A stretch of 64,000 bases of DNA from Pseudovibrio brasiliensis (GTDB lineage Bacteria > Pseudomonadota > Alphaproteobacteria > Rhizobiales > Stappiaceae): the NCBI RefSeq assembly GCF_018282095.1, contig NZ_CP074126.1, positions 2,954,291 through 3,018,290 on the forward strand, in the 5' to 3' direction. Position numbers and translations under genes: made by a program. This document shows positions 1-8,080 of the stretch, piece after piece (the first letter of the stretch is position 1; the number at the start of each line of letters is the position of its first letter). The notes beneath the pieces are model-generated. The model saw only the letters and a program-made list of their open reading frames with translations. It searched no databases and was not told the DNA's origin.

Positions 1-83
1 AAACTCCGGCCAATCGCACCCTTTGCAATTGCCTTAATGTCTTCTTCTGGAGATTTGCCCAGTTCTGGAACAAGCTCAGTCAT
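1..83 (-). CDS. partial gene cut by the left edge, downstream of a T3SS chaperone
   Basis: An ATG lies at the complement of 81-83, preceded by a purine-rich AGAGG ribosome-binding site, and the frame stays open to the window edge. The 27 visible residues begin MTELVPELGKSPEEDIKAIA. The N-terminus is hydrophilic with no signal peptide, as expected of a T3SS substrate or a cytoplasmic component. It sits just downstream, on the same strand, of a class I T3SS chaperone-like gene, and such chaperones are commonly encoded next to their cargo. That makes an effector or other secreted protein plausible, but the visible part is too short to name a family. Confidence 0.5.
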   Translation of the reverse strand, partial: MTELVPELGKSPEEDIKAIAKGAIGRS

Positions 84-137
84 AACGTGCCTCTTTGCGA
101 CTCTAAAATTAGTTTGTTTTGAAGGATATCGGCGCGC

Positions 138-635
138 TTAAAGGTGAAACACCATTGCGCCATCCAGCTCATCAGAGAGCGTCGTCTGCCCCGCGCCCAA
201 CAATGGATTGCTGGCATATCCACCTGCATCAGCTGAAACCAACGGCTGATAAAGACTCACAACCGACAGCAGCTCTTCAACCAGCACTGTCAGCTTGTCC
301 AAATCCGTGTATCCACGACAGCTCACGGAAAGCACCAATTCCTCTGCGCCTTCGCTAGTCTTGCGTAGGTTTGCCAGACACCGGAATTGAGAGAGACAAG
401 CCAGATTGAGATGCAGGATCTCCTCGATCTGCCGGTTTCGCGCTCCAACCGTTTCACTCAGCGCGCCAATCACAGTGGTGACATCTATGCCCCCACCATC
501 AAGCGCGTCTGAAAACACAAGTTGAACCCCGTCAACATTCATTGAAGTGGTGTTCTGCTCGGAGAATATCGGAGCACCCAACCCCAGCTTTCGCCAGAGC
601 TTATCCAAGCACCCTGAGTAGTTTATGGCGAACAC
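138..635 (-). CDS. class I T3SS chaperone-like protein (CesT/Tir-chaperone fold)
   Basis: A small protein of about 165 residues. Its pattern (LWRKLGLGAPIF, then a short strand around VDGVQLVFSD, then hydrophobic helices) resembles CesT/SycE-type chaperones, which bind the N-terminal region of one secreted substrate in the cytoplasm. I chose the GTG at 635 because AGAGAGGA lies six bases upstream; a TTG two codons earlier is too close to that site. It follows the translocator genes but is separated from them by a strong terminator (686-731), so it probably has its own promoter or depends on read-through. The likely cargo is the gene cut at the left edge. Family assignment rests on size, pattern and context, not on a diagnostic motif. 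Confidence 0.5.
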   Translation of the reverse strand: MFAINYSGCLDKLWRKLGLGAPIFSEQNTTSMNVDGVQLVFSDALDGGGIDVTTVIGALSETVGARNRQIEEILHLNLACLSQFRCLANLRKTSEGAEELVLSVSCRGYTDLDKLTVLVEELLSVVSLYQPLVSADAGGYASNPLLGAGQTTLSDELDGAMVFHL

Positions 636-685
636 GAGCAATCCTCTCTGAGATGCGCAAGATCAACAGCCAACCAGCAAACGCA

Positions 686-731
686 GAAAAACAGGTGTGC
701 GTTGAGGGTAATAAACGCACACCTGCTTTTT
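686..731 (-). terminator. rho-independent terminator after the translocator operon
   Basis: A 12-bp perfect stem, CAGGTGTGCGTT (692-703) with AACGCACACCTG (714-725), is followed on the minus strand by TTTTTC. It lies immediately after the stop of the sctB-like gene and closes the chaperone-sctE-sctB transcript. Confidence 0.85.
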
Positions 732-735
732 CGGC

Positions 736-1722
736 TTAACCGCGAGTAATCGCAGCCGCCCGTTCGTTTTCGATTTCCCGGGATTCTTTCAGGAACTGAA
801 TGATCGCGCGAATGATGTCATCCAGAGCTTTCTGGATAGATTCAGCCTGATCATTCTCCTTACGAACCTCCTCTGCCGCAGCAGCCAGTTCTTGAGAAAT
901 CGCTTCATCTTCTTTTGCATTCGCCTGAGTAAACGCACTCGCACCTTGAGACGCTGTATTACCCAGAGTGTTCGCAACACCACCAATCGTAGCAATGGAC
1001 TGCGCACGGGAACCAGATGCACTCGCAACAGCATCAAAGCCTTTTGCCTGAGACCGGAAGTCACCTGCGCGCTGAGAATAGAAGTCACCCAGCTTGCCGC
1101 CTTTACCTGGCGCAACGTCCGCAGCTTTGGCATCCATCTTCGCTGCCTGCGAGTTCGCATTGGCTGAGTTCTTCGCAGCACCCAGACCTTTGGCAGCACT
1201 ACCAATCGCAACAGCAGACATCACGATGGAAACAGCGGAAGAAACAACAGTCACAACAAGACTGATGATCGCACCCGTACGGGTCTCTTCAGCTGCATCA
1301 CGGCTCTTGCCAGCCTGTGCGTGCATCTGCGTCTTCACAGTTTCACGCGCAATCAAGCGAGATTCCAGCTCATTGTTGCGCTGGTTGATGGCAGACTTGA
1401 ACAGCGCCTGCGCAATCAGACGGGACAAGTTACCAGTGCTGTCGATCTCATCCAGAGAACCGATTGCAACAGTCGCAGCTTCCAGACGCCCCAGAACTTC
1501 ATCAGTGGTCGCCTGATCAAACTCTGCACTTGCTGCAAACTGCGGCAAGGAGACGAGAGACAGGAAAGTACCGTGATGCTCTGGCGGTAAAGTTGCCAGA
1601 CGTGCTTCTACACTCTGCTGAAACTTTGTTGCACGCTCTTCAGAAACAGCAAGTTTGCCGTCCTGAAAAAAACTCGGCGGCAGATAGTCACGATTGTAAT
1701 TAGTACCTACAGTTGCGTTCAT
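736..1722 (-). CDS. sctB: T3SS translocon protein SctB (YopD/EspB/SseD-like)
   Basis: A 328-residue protein that likely forms the minor pore component of the T3SS translocon inserted in the host membrane. It has one hydrophobic segment at about 150-177 (ISLVVTVVSSAVSIVMSAVAIG) flanked by long Ala/Ser/Gln-rich helices, and an amphipathic, charged C-terminus (AIIQFLKESREIENERAA). This is the layout of YopD/EspB/SseD proteins. An excellent ribosome-binding site (AGGAGG, five bases before ATG) fixes the start. It is the third gene of a chaperone-sctE-sctB set and lies 12 bp after sctE, the same order as lcrH-yopB-yopD in Yersinia. Sequence conservation of this family is weak, so gene order is a main support. 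Confidence 0.75.
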   Translation of the reverse strand: MNATVGTNYNRDYLPPSFFQDGKLAVSEERATKFQQSVEARLATLPPEHHGTFLSLVSLPQFAASAEFDQATTDEVLGRLEAATVAIGSLDEIDSTGNLSRLIAQALFKSAINQRNNELESRLIARETVKTQMHAQAGKSRDAAEETRTGAIISLVVTVVSSAVSIVMSAVAIGSAAKGLGAAKNSANANSQAAKMDAKAADVAPGKGGKLGDFYSQRAGDFRSQAKGFDAVASASGSRAQSIATIGGVANTLGNTASQGASAFTQANAKEDEAISQELAAAAEEVRKENDQAESIQKALDDIIRAIIQFLKESREIENERAAAITRG

Positions 1723-1734
1723 AAATACCTCCTC

Positions 1735-2799
1735 TTAGCCTGCAAACTTTGTTCTGCTCAATGTGTCAGCACGCTCATTCATGGAGCTCACAGTTCCATC
1801 CAGCGCGTCTGCGAACTGCTCACCAGCCTTCGTCAGAATTGCCAGCAACTGGTCAATGATCTGACTGAGCAACTGAATAAACGCATCAAGATCTGTGGCA
1901 TCTGCCTGCAGTTCTTTTGCCTGTGCAGCATCCTGACTTGCGGTGTAAGAAACCGCACCAGCGGCAATGGAACCTGCACTACTACCGATCTGAATGATCG
2001 CGGACGTGATGGAAGAGATCGCCTGGATCATCGCACCAACACTGCCGGCTTGGGCACCAGGAATGAAGAAGGACGCAGCAGCCATAACGATACCAACAAC
2101 GGCACCAACCACCTTCATCGCAATATCCACCTTCATGATGGTATCTTCATCAGCTCCGGCGGCGGCAGCTATGTGCCCGGCGATACTTCGTCCCGTGGCC
2201 GCTTGCACCGTGGCATCAATGGCCATGGCAAGCTGCACCACCCCGGCAGCAATCATAAACGCCCCGACAACCTGAAGGCCTGGAATAACCGCCAGAATAC
2301 TACCAGCCACAATGGAGATCGCCGCCGCAATCCACTGGAACGCCAGAGAGATCTTCTGCCAGATGCTAAGACCCTTCTGTTTCTTCTCAGCTTCCTCCTG
2401 CTTACGGATAGACTCCTCAAGCTTGATCGCCTTGTCCTGCAGAGCACCTTTCTGCTTTGCTTGAGTCAGACTTACTTTGTTCTTCTCAACCGCTTCCTGG
2501 GTGCCCTGCATCTTGTCCAGAACGGACGCAACAAGCACTTCAATATCCTGGAAACTGGAAGTGGTCAGAGGTGTGTCAGAACCAACCTGAGTAAGACTGT
2601 TTGAAAGACGCGTAATATGCTGCGCAAACGCAATGGTCGCGATCATCGGCGTACCACCGACAGACGCCAGCGCACCCGGACCAACTTTACCCGCACCTTT
2701 CACATCACCAGCCTTGCCGGTCATCTCAGAGGTCGTATCAAAAATATCGCCCAGACTGTTGCTGTTCAGACCCAGGCCCAGACCTTTAGGAAGCTCCAT
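1735..2799 (-). CDS. sctE: T3SS translocon protein SctE (YopB/EspD/SipB-like)
   Basis: A 354-residue protein, probably the major pore-forming translocator. Residues 95-142 are a charged coiled coil. Two hydrophobic regions follow, a long one at about 153-195 (IAAAISIVAGSILAVIPG) and a second at 227-247 (MKVVGAVVGIVMAAASFFIPG), with a helical C-terminal tail. Two membrane segments behind a coiled coil are the hallmark of YopB/EspD/IpaB proteins. GGAGA upstream of the ATG supports the start. It lies between a TPR chaperone gene of the LcrH type, which normally keeps this protein soluble before export, and sctB. Confidence 0.8.
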   Translation of the reverse strand: MELPKGLGLGLNSNSLGDIFDTTSEMTGKAGDVKGAGKVGPGALASVGGTPMIATIAFAQHITRLSNSLTQVGSDTPLTTSSFQDIEVLVASVLDKMQGTQEAVEKNKVSLTQAKQKGALQDKAIKLEESIRKQEEAEKKQKGLSIWQKISLAFQWIAAAISIVAGSILAVIPGLQVVGAFMIAAGVVQLAMAIDATVQAATGRSIAGHIAAAAGADEDTIMKVDIAMKVVGAVVGIVMAAASFFIPGAQAGSVGAMIQAISSITSAIIQIGSSAGSIAAGAVSYTASQDAAQAKELQADATDLDAFIQLLSQIIDQLLAILTKAGEQFADALDGTVSSMNERADTLSRTKFAG

Positions 2800-2840
2800 A
2801 TCTATTCTCCATACTTAAATTATTGGGATAAAAGCTAATG

Positions 2841-3392
2841 TCAGACCAGCTTCTGGCGCGCGCTCTTCATCATGGTTTGCGCATACTTCTTGTCGTCGTA
2901 ATTTTTGACAGGATCATCAAACATACGCAGCGCAGCCTCAAAAGCATCACCAGCTTCCTGATACTCTTTCGCAGCCATCAGACACTCACCAAGGCGCAGG
3001 TAACCCTGAGGGTTCGTCGCATCCATACTGATGAAATGCAGATAAAGCTTCACAGCCATGCGCACATCGCCCTGAATCTGATAGGTCATTGCAAGGCCAT
3101 ACGTGTACTGCTCTTCCATCGGCGCAATCTGCACCAACATAATGAACAGCGACTTCGCCTTCTCGACCTGACCGACAGAGATATTGCGGCGCGCCATTTC
3201 ATAAACAGCACCCAACTCCTCTTTGGAGAGATCAAGCATCTCAGAGATGGAAACACCCTGCTTCAGCAACTGGTAAAATTGCTCATCTTTAAAGCCTAGT
3301 GAATCAACATGCTCGATGAGCGGCTCAGCGATCTCTTTAATCGTTTCGACAAAGAGTTCCGGTGATTGTTTAGGCATATCCAGAAGTGACAT
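2841..3392 (-). CDS. class II T3SS translocator chaperone (LcrH/SycD/CesD-like)
   Basis: A 183-residue protein matching the LcrH/SycD family: a leading helical region with SLGFKDEQFYQLLKQGVSI, then about three tetratricopeptide repeats (EELGAVYEMARRNISVGQVEKA; YTYGLAMTYQIQGDVRMA; GYLRLGECLMAAKEYQEA). These cytoplasmic chaperones bind both hydrophobic translocators before secretion. It is the first gene of the set that continues with sctE and sctB. The 230 bp upstream contain two inverted repeats and a homopolymer tract, and are the likely promoter region. TPR pattern, length and neighbours all agree. Confidence 0.88.
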   Translation of the reverse strand: MSLLDMPKQSPELFVETIKEIAEPLIEHVDSLGFKDEQFYQLLKQGVSISEMLDLSKEELGAVYEMARRNISVGQVEKAKSLFIMLVQIAPMEEQYTYGLAMTYQIQGDVRMAVKLYLHFISMDATNPQGYLRLGECLMAAKEYQEAGDAFEAALRMFDDPVKNYDDKKYAQTMMKSARQKLV

Positions 3393-3455
3393 GGCGCTCT
3401 TTCTTTATCTCTGACTAATTCAGCATTTAAGAAAACAATAGAGCGCAATCAGAAG

Positions 3456-3478
3456 GTGTTCTGTGCCAAACAGAACAC
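3456..3478. promoter_or_regulatory. inverted repeat upstream of the translocator operon
   Basis: GTGTTCTG (3456-3463) and CAGAACAC (3471-3478) form a perfect 8-bp inverted repeat with a 7-bp spacer. It lies 64 bp before the LcrH-type chaperone start. No T-run follows on the minus strand, so it looks more like an operator than a terminator of yscY. Confidence 0.4.
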
Positions 3479-3517
3479 AAGAATAGGCAATACACATAGT
3501 GCAGTGATTTTTATGCG

Positions 3518-3531
3518 TCACAAATATGTGA
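3518..3531. promoter_or_regulatory. TCACA-N4-TGTGA palindrome upstream of the translocator operon
   Basis: TCACA (3518-3522) and TGTGA (3527-3531) are separated by AATA. The half-sites are those of Crp-type operators, but in the reversed order and with short spacing, so it is only a candidate protein-binding site. A Crp/Fnr-type regulator is encoded in the same T3SS cluster. Confidence 0.25.
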
Positions 3532-3599
3532 ACGAAGACAACACACTGCCGAACCACAGTTCGCAACAGCGCATTTCAATCAAAAAGAGAGGAACTCTG

Positions 3600-3609
3600 C
3601 CCCCCCCCC
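3600..3609. repeat. homopolymer tract of ten C (G on the minus strand)
   Basis: Ten consecutive C bases lie 16 bp beyond the yscY-like stop codon and upstream of the translocator operon. Tracts of this length are prone to slipped-strand length changes. It is outside any coding region I can support. Confidence 0.8.
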
Positions 3610-3625
3610 TGATTTCAATCCAATT

Positions 3626-4000
3626 TTATTGAGAGAGTTTTTGCCGTCGATTGCCCAGATAGATGTCAATTGCATCCTTGGCTTTGTCAGCATCATGAAG
3701 CGTATAAAGACAGCGCGCCCGAATATAGTGGCGCATGGACTGCTCATCTGATCGCGTGTAGTTTCCAAACTGCTCAAGTGGATCCAACAGGTCCAGCTCA
3801 CGCAAACTCTCAAGCGCCAGATCAAACCGATTGAGCAAGAAGAGAAGAATGGTGCGAGCGAGTAAAACCTCTTTTGAATCATCCTCCATAACCATCATGC
3901 CCTGCACCATGGTCAAAGCCTCTGCATACTTGCAGTTCTGTGTCATGATGTAGACACTCAAGAGCAGAAAATCCCGCTGCCGACTGTTAAGTGCTGCCAT
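3626..4000 (-). CDS. sctY: YscY-like T3SS chaperone (SctY)
   Basis: A 124-residue, TPR-like helical protein. Its N-terminus, LNSRQRDFLLLSVYIMTQNC, matches Yersinia YscY (LTKRQQEFLLLNGWLQLQCG) as I recall that sequence, and the length is similar (about 114). YscY is the cytoplasmic partner of YscX; both are needed for Ysc-type secretion and bind the export gate protein YscV. It lies 5 bp downstream of the yscX-like gene, the same order as in Yersinia. No export-gate gene (yscV) follows here; the LcrH-type chaperone operon does. Confidence 0.72.
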   Translation of the reverse strand: MAALNSRQRDFLLLSVYIMTQNCKYAEALTMVQGMMVMEDDSKEVLLARTILLFLLNRFDLALESLRELDLLDPLEQFGNYTRSDEQSMRHYIRARCLYTLHDADKAKDAIDIYLGNRRQKLSQ

Positions 4001-4005
4001 AATCT

Positions 4006-4386
4006 CTACCCCTGCAACAACATGGCAAGCGCAGCTTGCAGGTCTTCATCAAGCAGAACATCACCCATCAGCAAATCAGCGACACTTTTTAAGATACGCT
4101 TTCTTTCCCCCTGCTCCCGCAGAGCAGAAGCAGCAAACAAGCGCTGAAGCTCCTTGCGCATTTCACTCAGCTCAGTCGGAAGTAGAATGTCTGTCTCTGA
4201 CAGGTCTGGCAACAACAGGGCCGGCAACCGCTCATCCAAAGTTGGCCGATGAAGCACTTCATGCAGAGGCCGGACTTCAGGCAAAAATACGGGAGCAAGC
4301 TTCTTGCCTTCAGGCAACTGAACCTGATCTTCAACCTTCCAGTTGGAGACCTCGTTCACCCCAATTGTAATTGATGCAACCCGCAT
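4006..4386 (-). CDS. sctX: YscX-like secreted T3SS export component (SctX)
   Basis: A 126-residue protein with the features of YscX: an N-terminal stretch beginning MRVASITIGVNEVSNW, a proline-rich middle (LPEGKKLAPVFLPEV) and a helical C-terminal half (ELSEMRKELQRLFAASALRE, then DEDLQAALAMLLQG). YscX is an early secreted component that binds YscY through its C-terminus. Similarity is moderate, but the tight coupling to the yscY-like gene and the surrounding sctW, translocator and needle genes make the call consistent. YscX/YscY are known as a mark of the Ysc family, not of the Rhc type found in rhizobia. Confidence 0.65.
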   Translation of the reverse strand: MRVASITIGVNEVSNWKVEDQVQLPEGKKLAPVFLPEVRPLHEVLHRPTLDERLPALLLPDLSETDILLPTELSEMRKELQRLFAASALREQGERKRILKSVADLLMGDVLLDEDLQAALAMLLQG

Positions 4387-4463
4387 TCCGAATTCCGTAC
4401 TCAGTTAAAGCAAAAGGCAGCCCTGACTACAAAAGCCGGAACCGCCAACTCTGTTAATGTATC

Positions 4464-6107
4464 CTAGGAGAAACCACGTGCGATCTGAATGTTCAGATCA
4501 AAGCTACGACGTACTGTACCTGTCGCCTGCTCATAAGAACGGTTCTGTTCACGGTTATCCTGATTGATATCATTGGTCAGCAACTGCGGGTTCAACAAAG
4601 TCACAGCATCACTCAACTGCGTCGAAAACCGCTCCCACTGCGTACGCTTAAAGGAGTTCTTACTTCCATTACTATTGTTGATCAAATCATGCGTCGGACG
4701 AGTGATGTTGAACTCTTTCTCAACAGGATGCGGCTTACCTGAAGCATAGTCCTCAAACATGTATGCAACGGCAGTACTAAACTGACTAGGATTATCAAAG
4801 GATACAGATAAACTATGCTTTTCCTTATCTGCATCCTTCCCAGTATCATCGAACTTCTTCAATGCTTCATTCACAATGCGCTGCATTTCCGCATAAGCTT
4901 GCGACAGCTGGTTGAGTTGCGTCAGCTGCTCTGTTCTCATTGTGATAACAGCTTGCTGTTTCAAGCTAGCCTGGTTTTGAATGAGCGCCACGAGAGTTGG
5001 CAAATCCAACCGGGATATAGTTCCATCTGCATTCGTAATACCTCCGGCTGACAACATTTGCTGCTCAGCTTGCTTGATAGCCAGAATGCGCTGCTCTTGC
5101 TCGATGAAAACCGCATACCCTCGGTTAATTGACGCATTGCTGTCTGGCGTCAGAACATTTGTTGAGTTTCGCGCTGGATTAGCCAGGTTTGGTGTCTTCA
5201 CATCAAAGTAAGCATGTGCCCGCTCAAACCGCTTGACGATCTCTTGCATTTCTGTAGCCAAATCTGAACGCGCGTAGATCCCGCTATTTGGAACATTATC
5301 TCGCAGCATTTCCAACTGTTTGACGTAAGCTTGTTTATCCGTATTGAACTTGTCACGATCACTGGAAGAGGTCTTGTTCGTCAAAGGCATACTGTTGATT
5401 TTGTTGATCTCAGTATTGATCAGATTCGTAATCACAGCACGACTGGAAGCCAAGTCTGTATCCGCATTCGGCAGCAGATCAAGCAGAGGCGCAATCCTTG
5501 TCTTAAAGACCGGATTATTTGCCAATCTCTCCTGCTCAGTCTTTGTATGCTGAAAGATCCGAGACTTCGTCAGCTCATTTACAACTGTGATACTGCGCTT
5601 GTCATCCGAACGGATCACACCAACCTGATCAGCACCAGTGCCAATAACCGTATTTCCGGACTGTATTTGCGATTCAGTAAAGTTGTCGCGCAGATAACGT
5701 AGCTGAACAGCTGGGTGCCAGGACAGGAACTGCTGCGGCGTCGGATTGTTGTAGTTCGCAGGCAGATCCTCATCCGCAACGGTATCAGCAGGATCTACCA
5801 GAACACTATCGACATACGCGTTGTATTTACTTGGATCTGTCGCGTGGGCAGTCGTCCCAGGAATCGACAGCAACGGATTCTCATAATCCGGATCATTCTC
5901 AGGCAAATTGGAAAGGAAACTATCCCAAACACTCGTCTGCGTCTCCGCAGCCTGCAATGTGCCGGACTGGGCAGCAGCTTTTTCCTGCGCACCATCACCT
6001 GCACCACCAGAAGCAGCCTTGGATGCATCATCATCTTTAGGAGTGACAAGAGTATTCGGATCGACAGGTGTTGAGGAACCTGAACCTACATTATTTATCA
6101 TTTTCAT
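4464..6107 (-). CDS. probable secreted T3SS protein, candidate needle-tip (LcrV-position) protein
   Basis: A 547-residue hydrophilic protein that I do not recognise with certainty. It has no signal peptide. The first ~75 residues are low-complexity (Ser/Gly/Ala/Asp-rich), as in many T3SS substrates. The middle is helical, with coiled-coil-like stretches around RAHAYFDVKTPNL and AEMQRIVNEALKKFDD. The C-terminus (RSYEQATGTVRRSFDLNIQIARGF) is an amphipathic helix, as in tip or filament proteins. It lies between a small 132-aa gene (9 bp upstream) and yscX, so the pair sits where lcrG-lcrV would be expected relative to the translocators. It could be the hydrophilic translocator SctA, a large effector, or something else. 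Confidence 0.45.
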   Translation of the reverse strand: MKMINNVGSGSSTPVDPNTLVTPKDDDASKAASGGAGDGAQEKAAAQSGTLQAAETQTSVWDSFLSNLPENDPDYENPLLSIPGTTAHATDPSKYNAYVDSVLVDPADTVADEDLPANYNNPTPQQFLSWHPAVQLRYLRDNFTESQIQSGNTVIGTGADQVGVIRSDDKRSITVVNELTKSRIFQHTKTEQERLANNPVFKTRIAPLLDLLPNADTDLASSRAVITNLINTEINKINSMPLTNKTSSSDRDKFNTDKQAYVKQLEMLRDNVPNSGIYARSDLATEMQEIVKRFERAHAYFDVKTPNLANPARNSTNVLTPDSNASINRGYAVFIEQEQRILAIKQAEQQMLSAGGITNADGTISRLDLPTLVALIQNQASLKQQAVITMRTEQLTQLNQLSQAYAEMQRIVNEALKKFDDTGKDADKEKHSLSVSFDNPSQFSTAVAYMFEDYASGKPHPVEKEFNITRPTHDLINNSNGSKNSFKRTQWERFSTQLSDAVTLLNPQLLTNDINQDNREQNRSYEQATGTVRRSFDLNIQIARGFS

Positions 6108-6116
6108 CTCCTCACT

Positions 6117-6515
6117 TCACAAAATCAGACGAGTACGACCTGCGTTTCGTTGGGACTTAATAGCTTGGGAACGAGCACCACCAGTCTCATTTTCATGATC
6201 CTTCAGGCGCTTCGTAAAATGCTCAGCAATCGCGTCATAACCCTGCAAAAAATCTTCAAAACTTCTTGAGGAAAGCAAGCCACCAATCAAACGTTGCGCA
6301 ACCGGATCTTTCTGAACCGCAGGCAAGTCCACCAGCTCCTGAAGGCTTGCAGCCATCTGAAAAGAAACATCCTGCCATCCACCTTCTGACGGCCAGTTCC
6401 TGCCAGTATTACAAGCACTTAAGGCCTCATCCAGATAGGAGCACAAATCACCCGCATCACCAGTGACAGTGAACTGAGGAAGCAACTCATCTTTACTGGA
6501 TCTGGTCTTCGCCAT
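6117..6515 (-). CDS. small T3SS protein of unknown family, possible partner of the 547-aa protein
   Basis: A 132-residue protein not assigned to a family. Residues 10-105 are acidic to neutral and helical (SYLDEALSACN, MAASLQELVDLPAV, LIGGLLSSRSFEDFLQGYDAIAEHF). The C-terminal ~30 residues are strongly basic (KSQRNAGRTRL). It is the first gene of the minus-strand block, divergent from sctW, and ends 9 bp before the 547-aa gene, which suggests translational coupling. Small size, no signal peptide and pairing with a large secreted candidate are consistent with a chaperone such as LcrG, but I see no specific motif. Confidence 0.5.
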   Translation of the reverse strand: MAKTRSSKDELLPQFTVTGDAGDLCSYLDEALSACNTGRNWPSEGGWQDVSFQMAASLQELVDLPAVQKDPVAQRLIGGLLSSRSFEDFLQGYDAIAEHFTKRLKDHENETGGARSQAIKSQRNAGRTRLIL

Positions 6516-6642
6516 ACAACATTCCCATCAAAACACGATCTTCCTTCTATAGCTGTGAGGTTGAAGACCCTGCTGTTCCGATCGACACACCCAAAAACCG
6601 AAACCACAGGAATGGCAGAATTAGCAAAATGGGTGACACCGC

Positions 6643-6660
6643 TTGTGCCGCCCGACACAA
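6643..6660. promoter_or_regulatory. inverted repeat in the divergent T3SS promoter region
   Basis: TTGTG (6643-6647) and CACAA (6656-6660), eight bases apart, lie in the 212-bp gap (6516-6727) between the minus-strand 132-aa gene and sctW. The gap must hold promoters for both T3SS blocks. sctW has a clear GGGGGA ribosome-binding site just before its ATG. Confidence 0.35.
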
Positions 6661-6727
6661 AGCAATTCCACTAAAAGAAGTATGAGAAAGACATATACCT
6701 ATTCATATTATCAGCGGGGGACTTGCC

Positions 6728-8014
6728 ATGAGCTTAGAGGTCTTAAGATCAACCATTGCTACTCACAATGCTGAGTCGCCTGTCGGCGCTCCGTTGGTAG
6801 CTGAAGCAACCGGCCAACGCCGCGCTGAACGCGTTATGCAGCTTAACAATCCTTCGAAGCTGACAGACGCTGCTGAAGAGCTGGGACAAGCCGTCTCCTC
6901 CCGCTTGGATAAGAGATCGCTGGAGAGCCGCTCAATCCGTCAAGGTCAGGGTGCAAACATCGAAGCAATCACCCGTATTGCCGATTACTATGACAAACTG
7001 CCAGACATGCCTTCGCAGGAGAAACTGCAAGGTTTGGTTCAGTTGCTGCAAGACTATCAGAACAACTACAGTTCTGGTGGCGGCTCCAGTCAACTGACAC
7101 CTCAGGATGTCTTCGCATTTCTGCAGCAGTTTGATGGTGATGTCACACACCAGTACGCTGCCCTGCAAATCGCCATTGAGCATTTCGAAAACACCGGCGC
7201 AAATGATGCGTTACTGGGCGCTCTGCTCAATGCGCGCGAGTACATGGAAAGCGGTGAAACCGGCAGAGATGTACGCGCTGGCTTCGCAGTGGCTGAACTG
7301 GCCCATGACAAGGCCGAGGATCTTGGTACAGACCCTGCCGTCATCCGTGAACATTATCGCGATATGCTGCGCAGCGAGGCAAACTTTGGCGTCATCTTCG
7401 ACAAGTTCAATGATTTGATCGCCCGTCACCACGCTTTGCATCAGGACGTCAACGGAAACGAGAGCTCGCCCCTCACCTCATTTGACGATGTCGTAGAACT
7501 GTTCACCGCCGCAGCGAGCCAAGGACTGGAAATTGCAGATACACAGGATGAGCCAGCTCACCTGGAAGCAGTCCTGACCGAACTCGGCAAGCTGAAGAGC
7601 CTCCGGACCGTTTATGAAGGTGTCCATGTCGCCACCAAGCTGACAGGTCGCAACTTTACTGAGTTTAACCGTGTGGTCGACGAGCTGGGCACAGACTCAC
7701 TTGCCAGCTCCTTGTTCCACTATCTGGGTAAGGCAGTAACTTCACCAGCGGATGCACAAGGCCTCGTCGCTCCACTGGCTCCAGCAGGTGTGAGCGCTTC
7801 CCTGAACTACACCACCAACCTGTTGGCACTGCACCGCGAGGTTCCGGACACTATTCTAACCAACGAGAACATTCGCAACCAGCAACTTGAAACATTACTG
7901 GTTTTGTCAGAACAACTGACGATATTGGAAGAAGAGCAATATCAGACAGCGGCAGACACCGGTAACTTCGAAAACACTAATGCAATGACTGCTGGCTCCA
8001 ACAGCGTTCACTGA
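6728..8014 (+). CDS. sctW: T3SS gatekeeper SctW (YopN/InvE/MxiC-like)
   Basis: A 428-residue cytoplasmic and secreted gatekeeper that orders export, letting translocators out before effectors. The central region (YAALQIAIEHFENTGANDAL followed by ALLNAREYMESGETGRDV) has the HrpJ/YopN-domain pattern. The C-terminal ~100 residues (SLFHYLGKAVTS... LLVLSEQLTILEE) fit a fused TyeA-like domain, as in MxiC, InvE and CopN, in place of a separate tyeA. It opens the plus-strand block and is followed, 66 bp on, by a class I chaperone gene that could serve it as SycN does YopN. The ATG follows GGGGGACTTGCC. Confidence 0.75.
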   Translation: MSLEVLRSTIATHNAESPVGAPLVAEATGQRRAERVMQLNNPSKLTDAAEELGQAVSSRLDKRSLESRSIRQGQGANIEAITRIADYYDKLPDMPSQEKLQGLVQLLQDYQNNYSSGGGSSQLTPQDVFAFLQQFDGDVTHQYAALQIAIEHFENTGANDALLGALLNAREYMESGETGRDVRAGFAVAELAHDKAEDLGTDPAVIREHYRDMLRSEANFGVIFDKFNDLIARHHALHQDVNGNESSPLTSFDDVVELFTAAASQGLEIADTQDEPAHLEAVLTELGKLKSLRTVYEGVHVATKLTGRNFTEFNRVVDELGTDSLASSLFHYLGKAVTSPADAQGLVAPLAPAGVSASLNYTTNLLALHREVPDTILTNENIRNQQLETLLVLSEQLTILEEEQYQTAADTGNFENTNAMTAGSNSVH

Positions 8015-8080
8015 ACCTTCATTACCAACACAATAACAGCAGCTCAAACGACGTTCAGAAAAAGCAAAGGAGAGATTTGA

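Noticed and set aside
3580..3882. Alternative minus-strand frame crossing the homopolymer tract and overlapping yscY
   Set aside because: The yscY frame shows a family match and proper start; this one is a shadow with unlikely composition.
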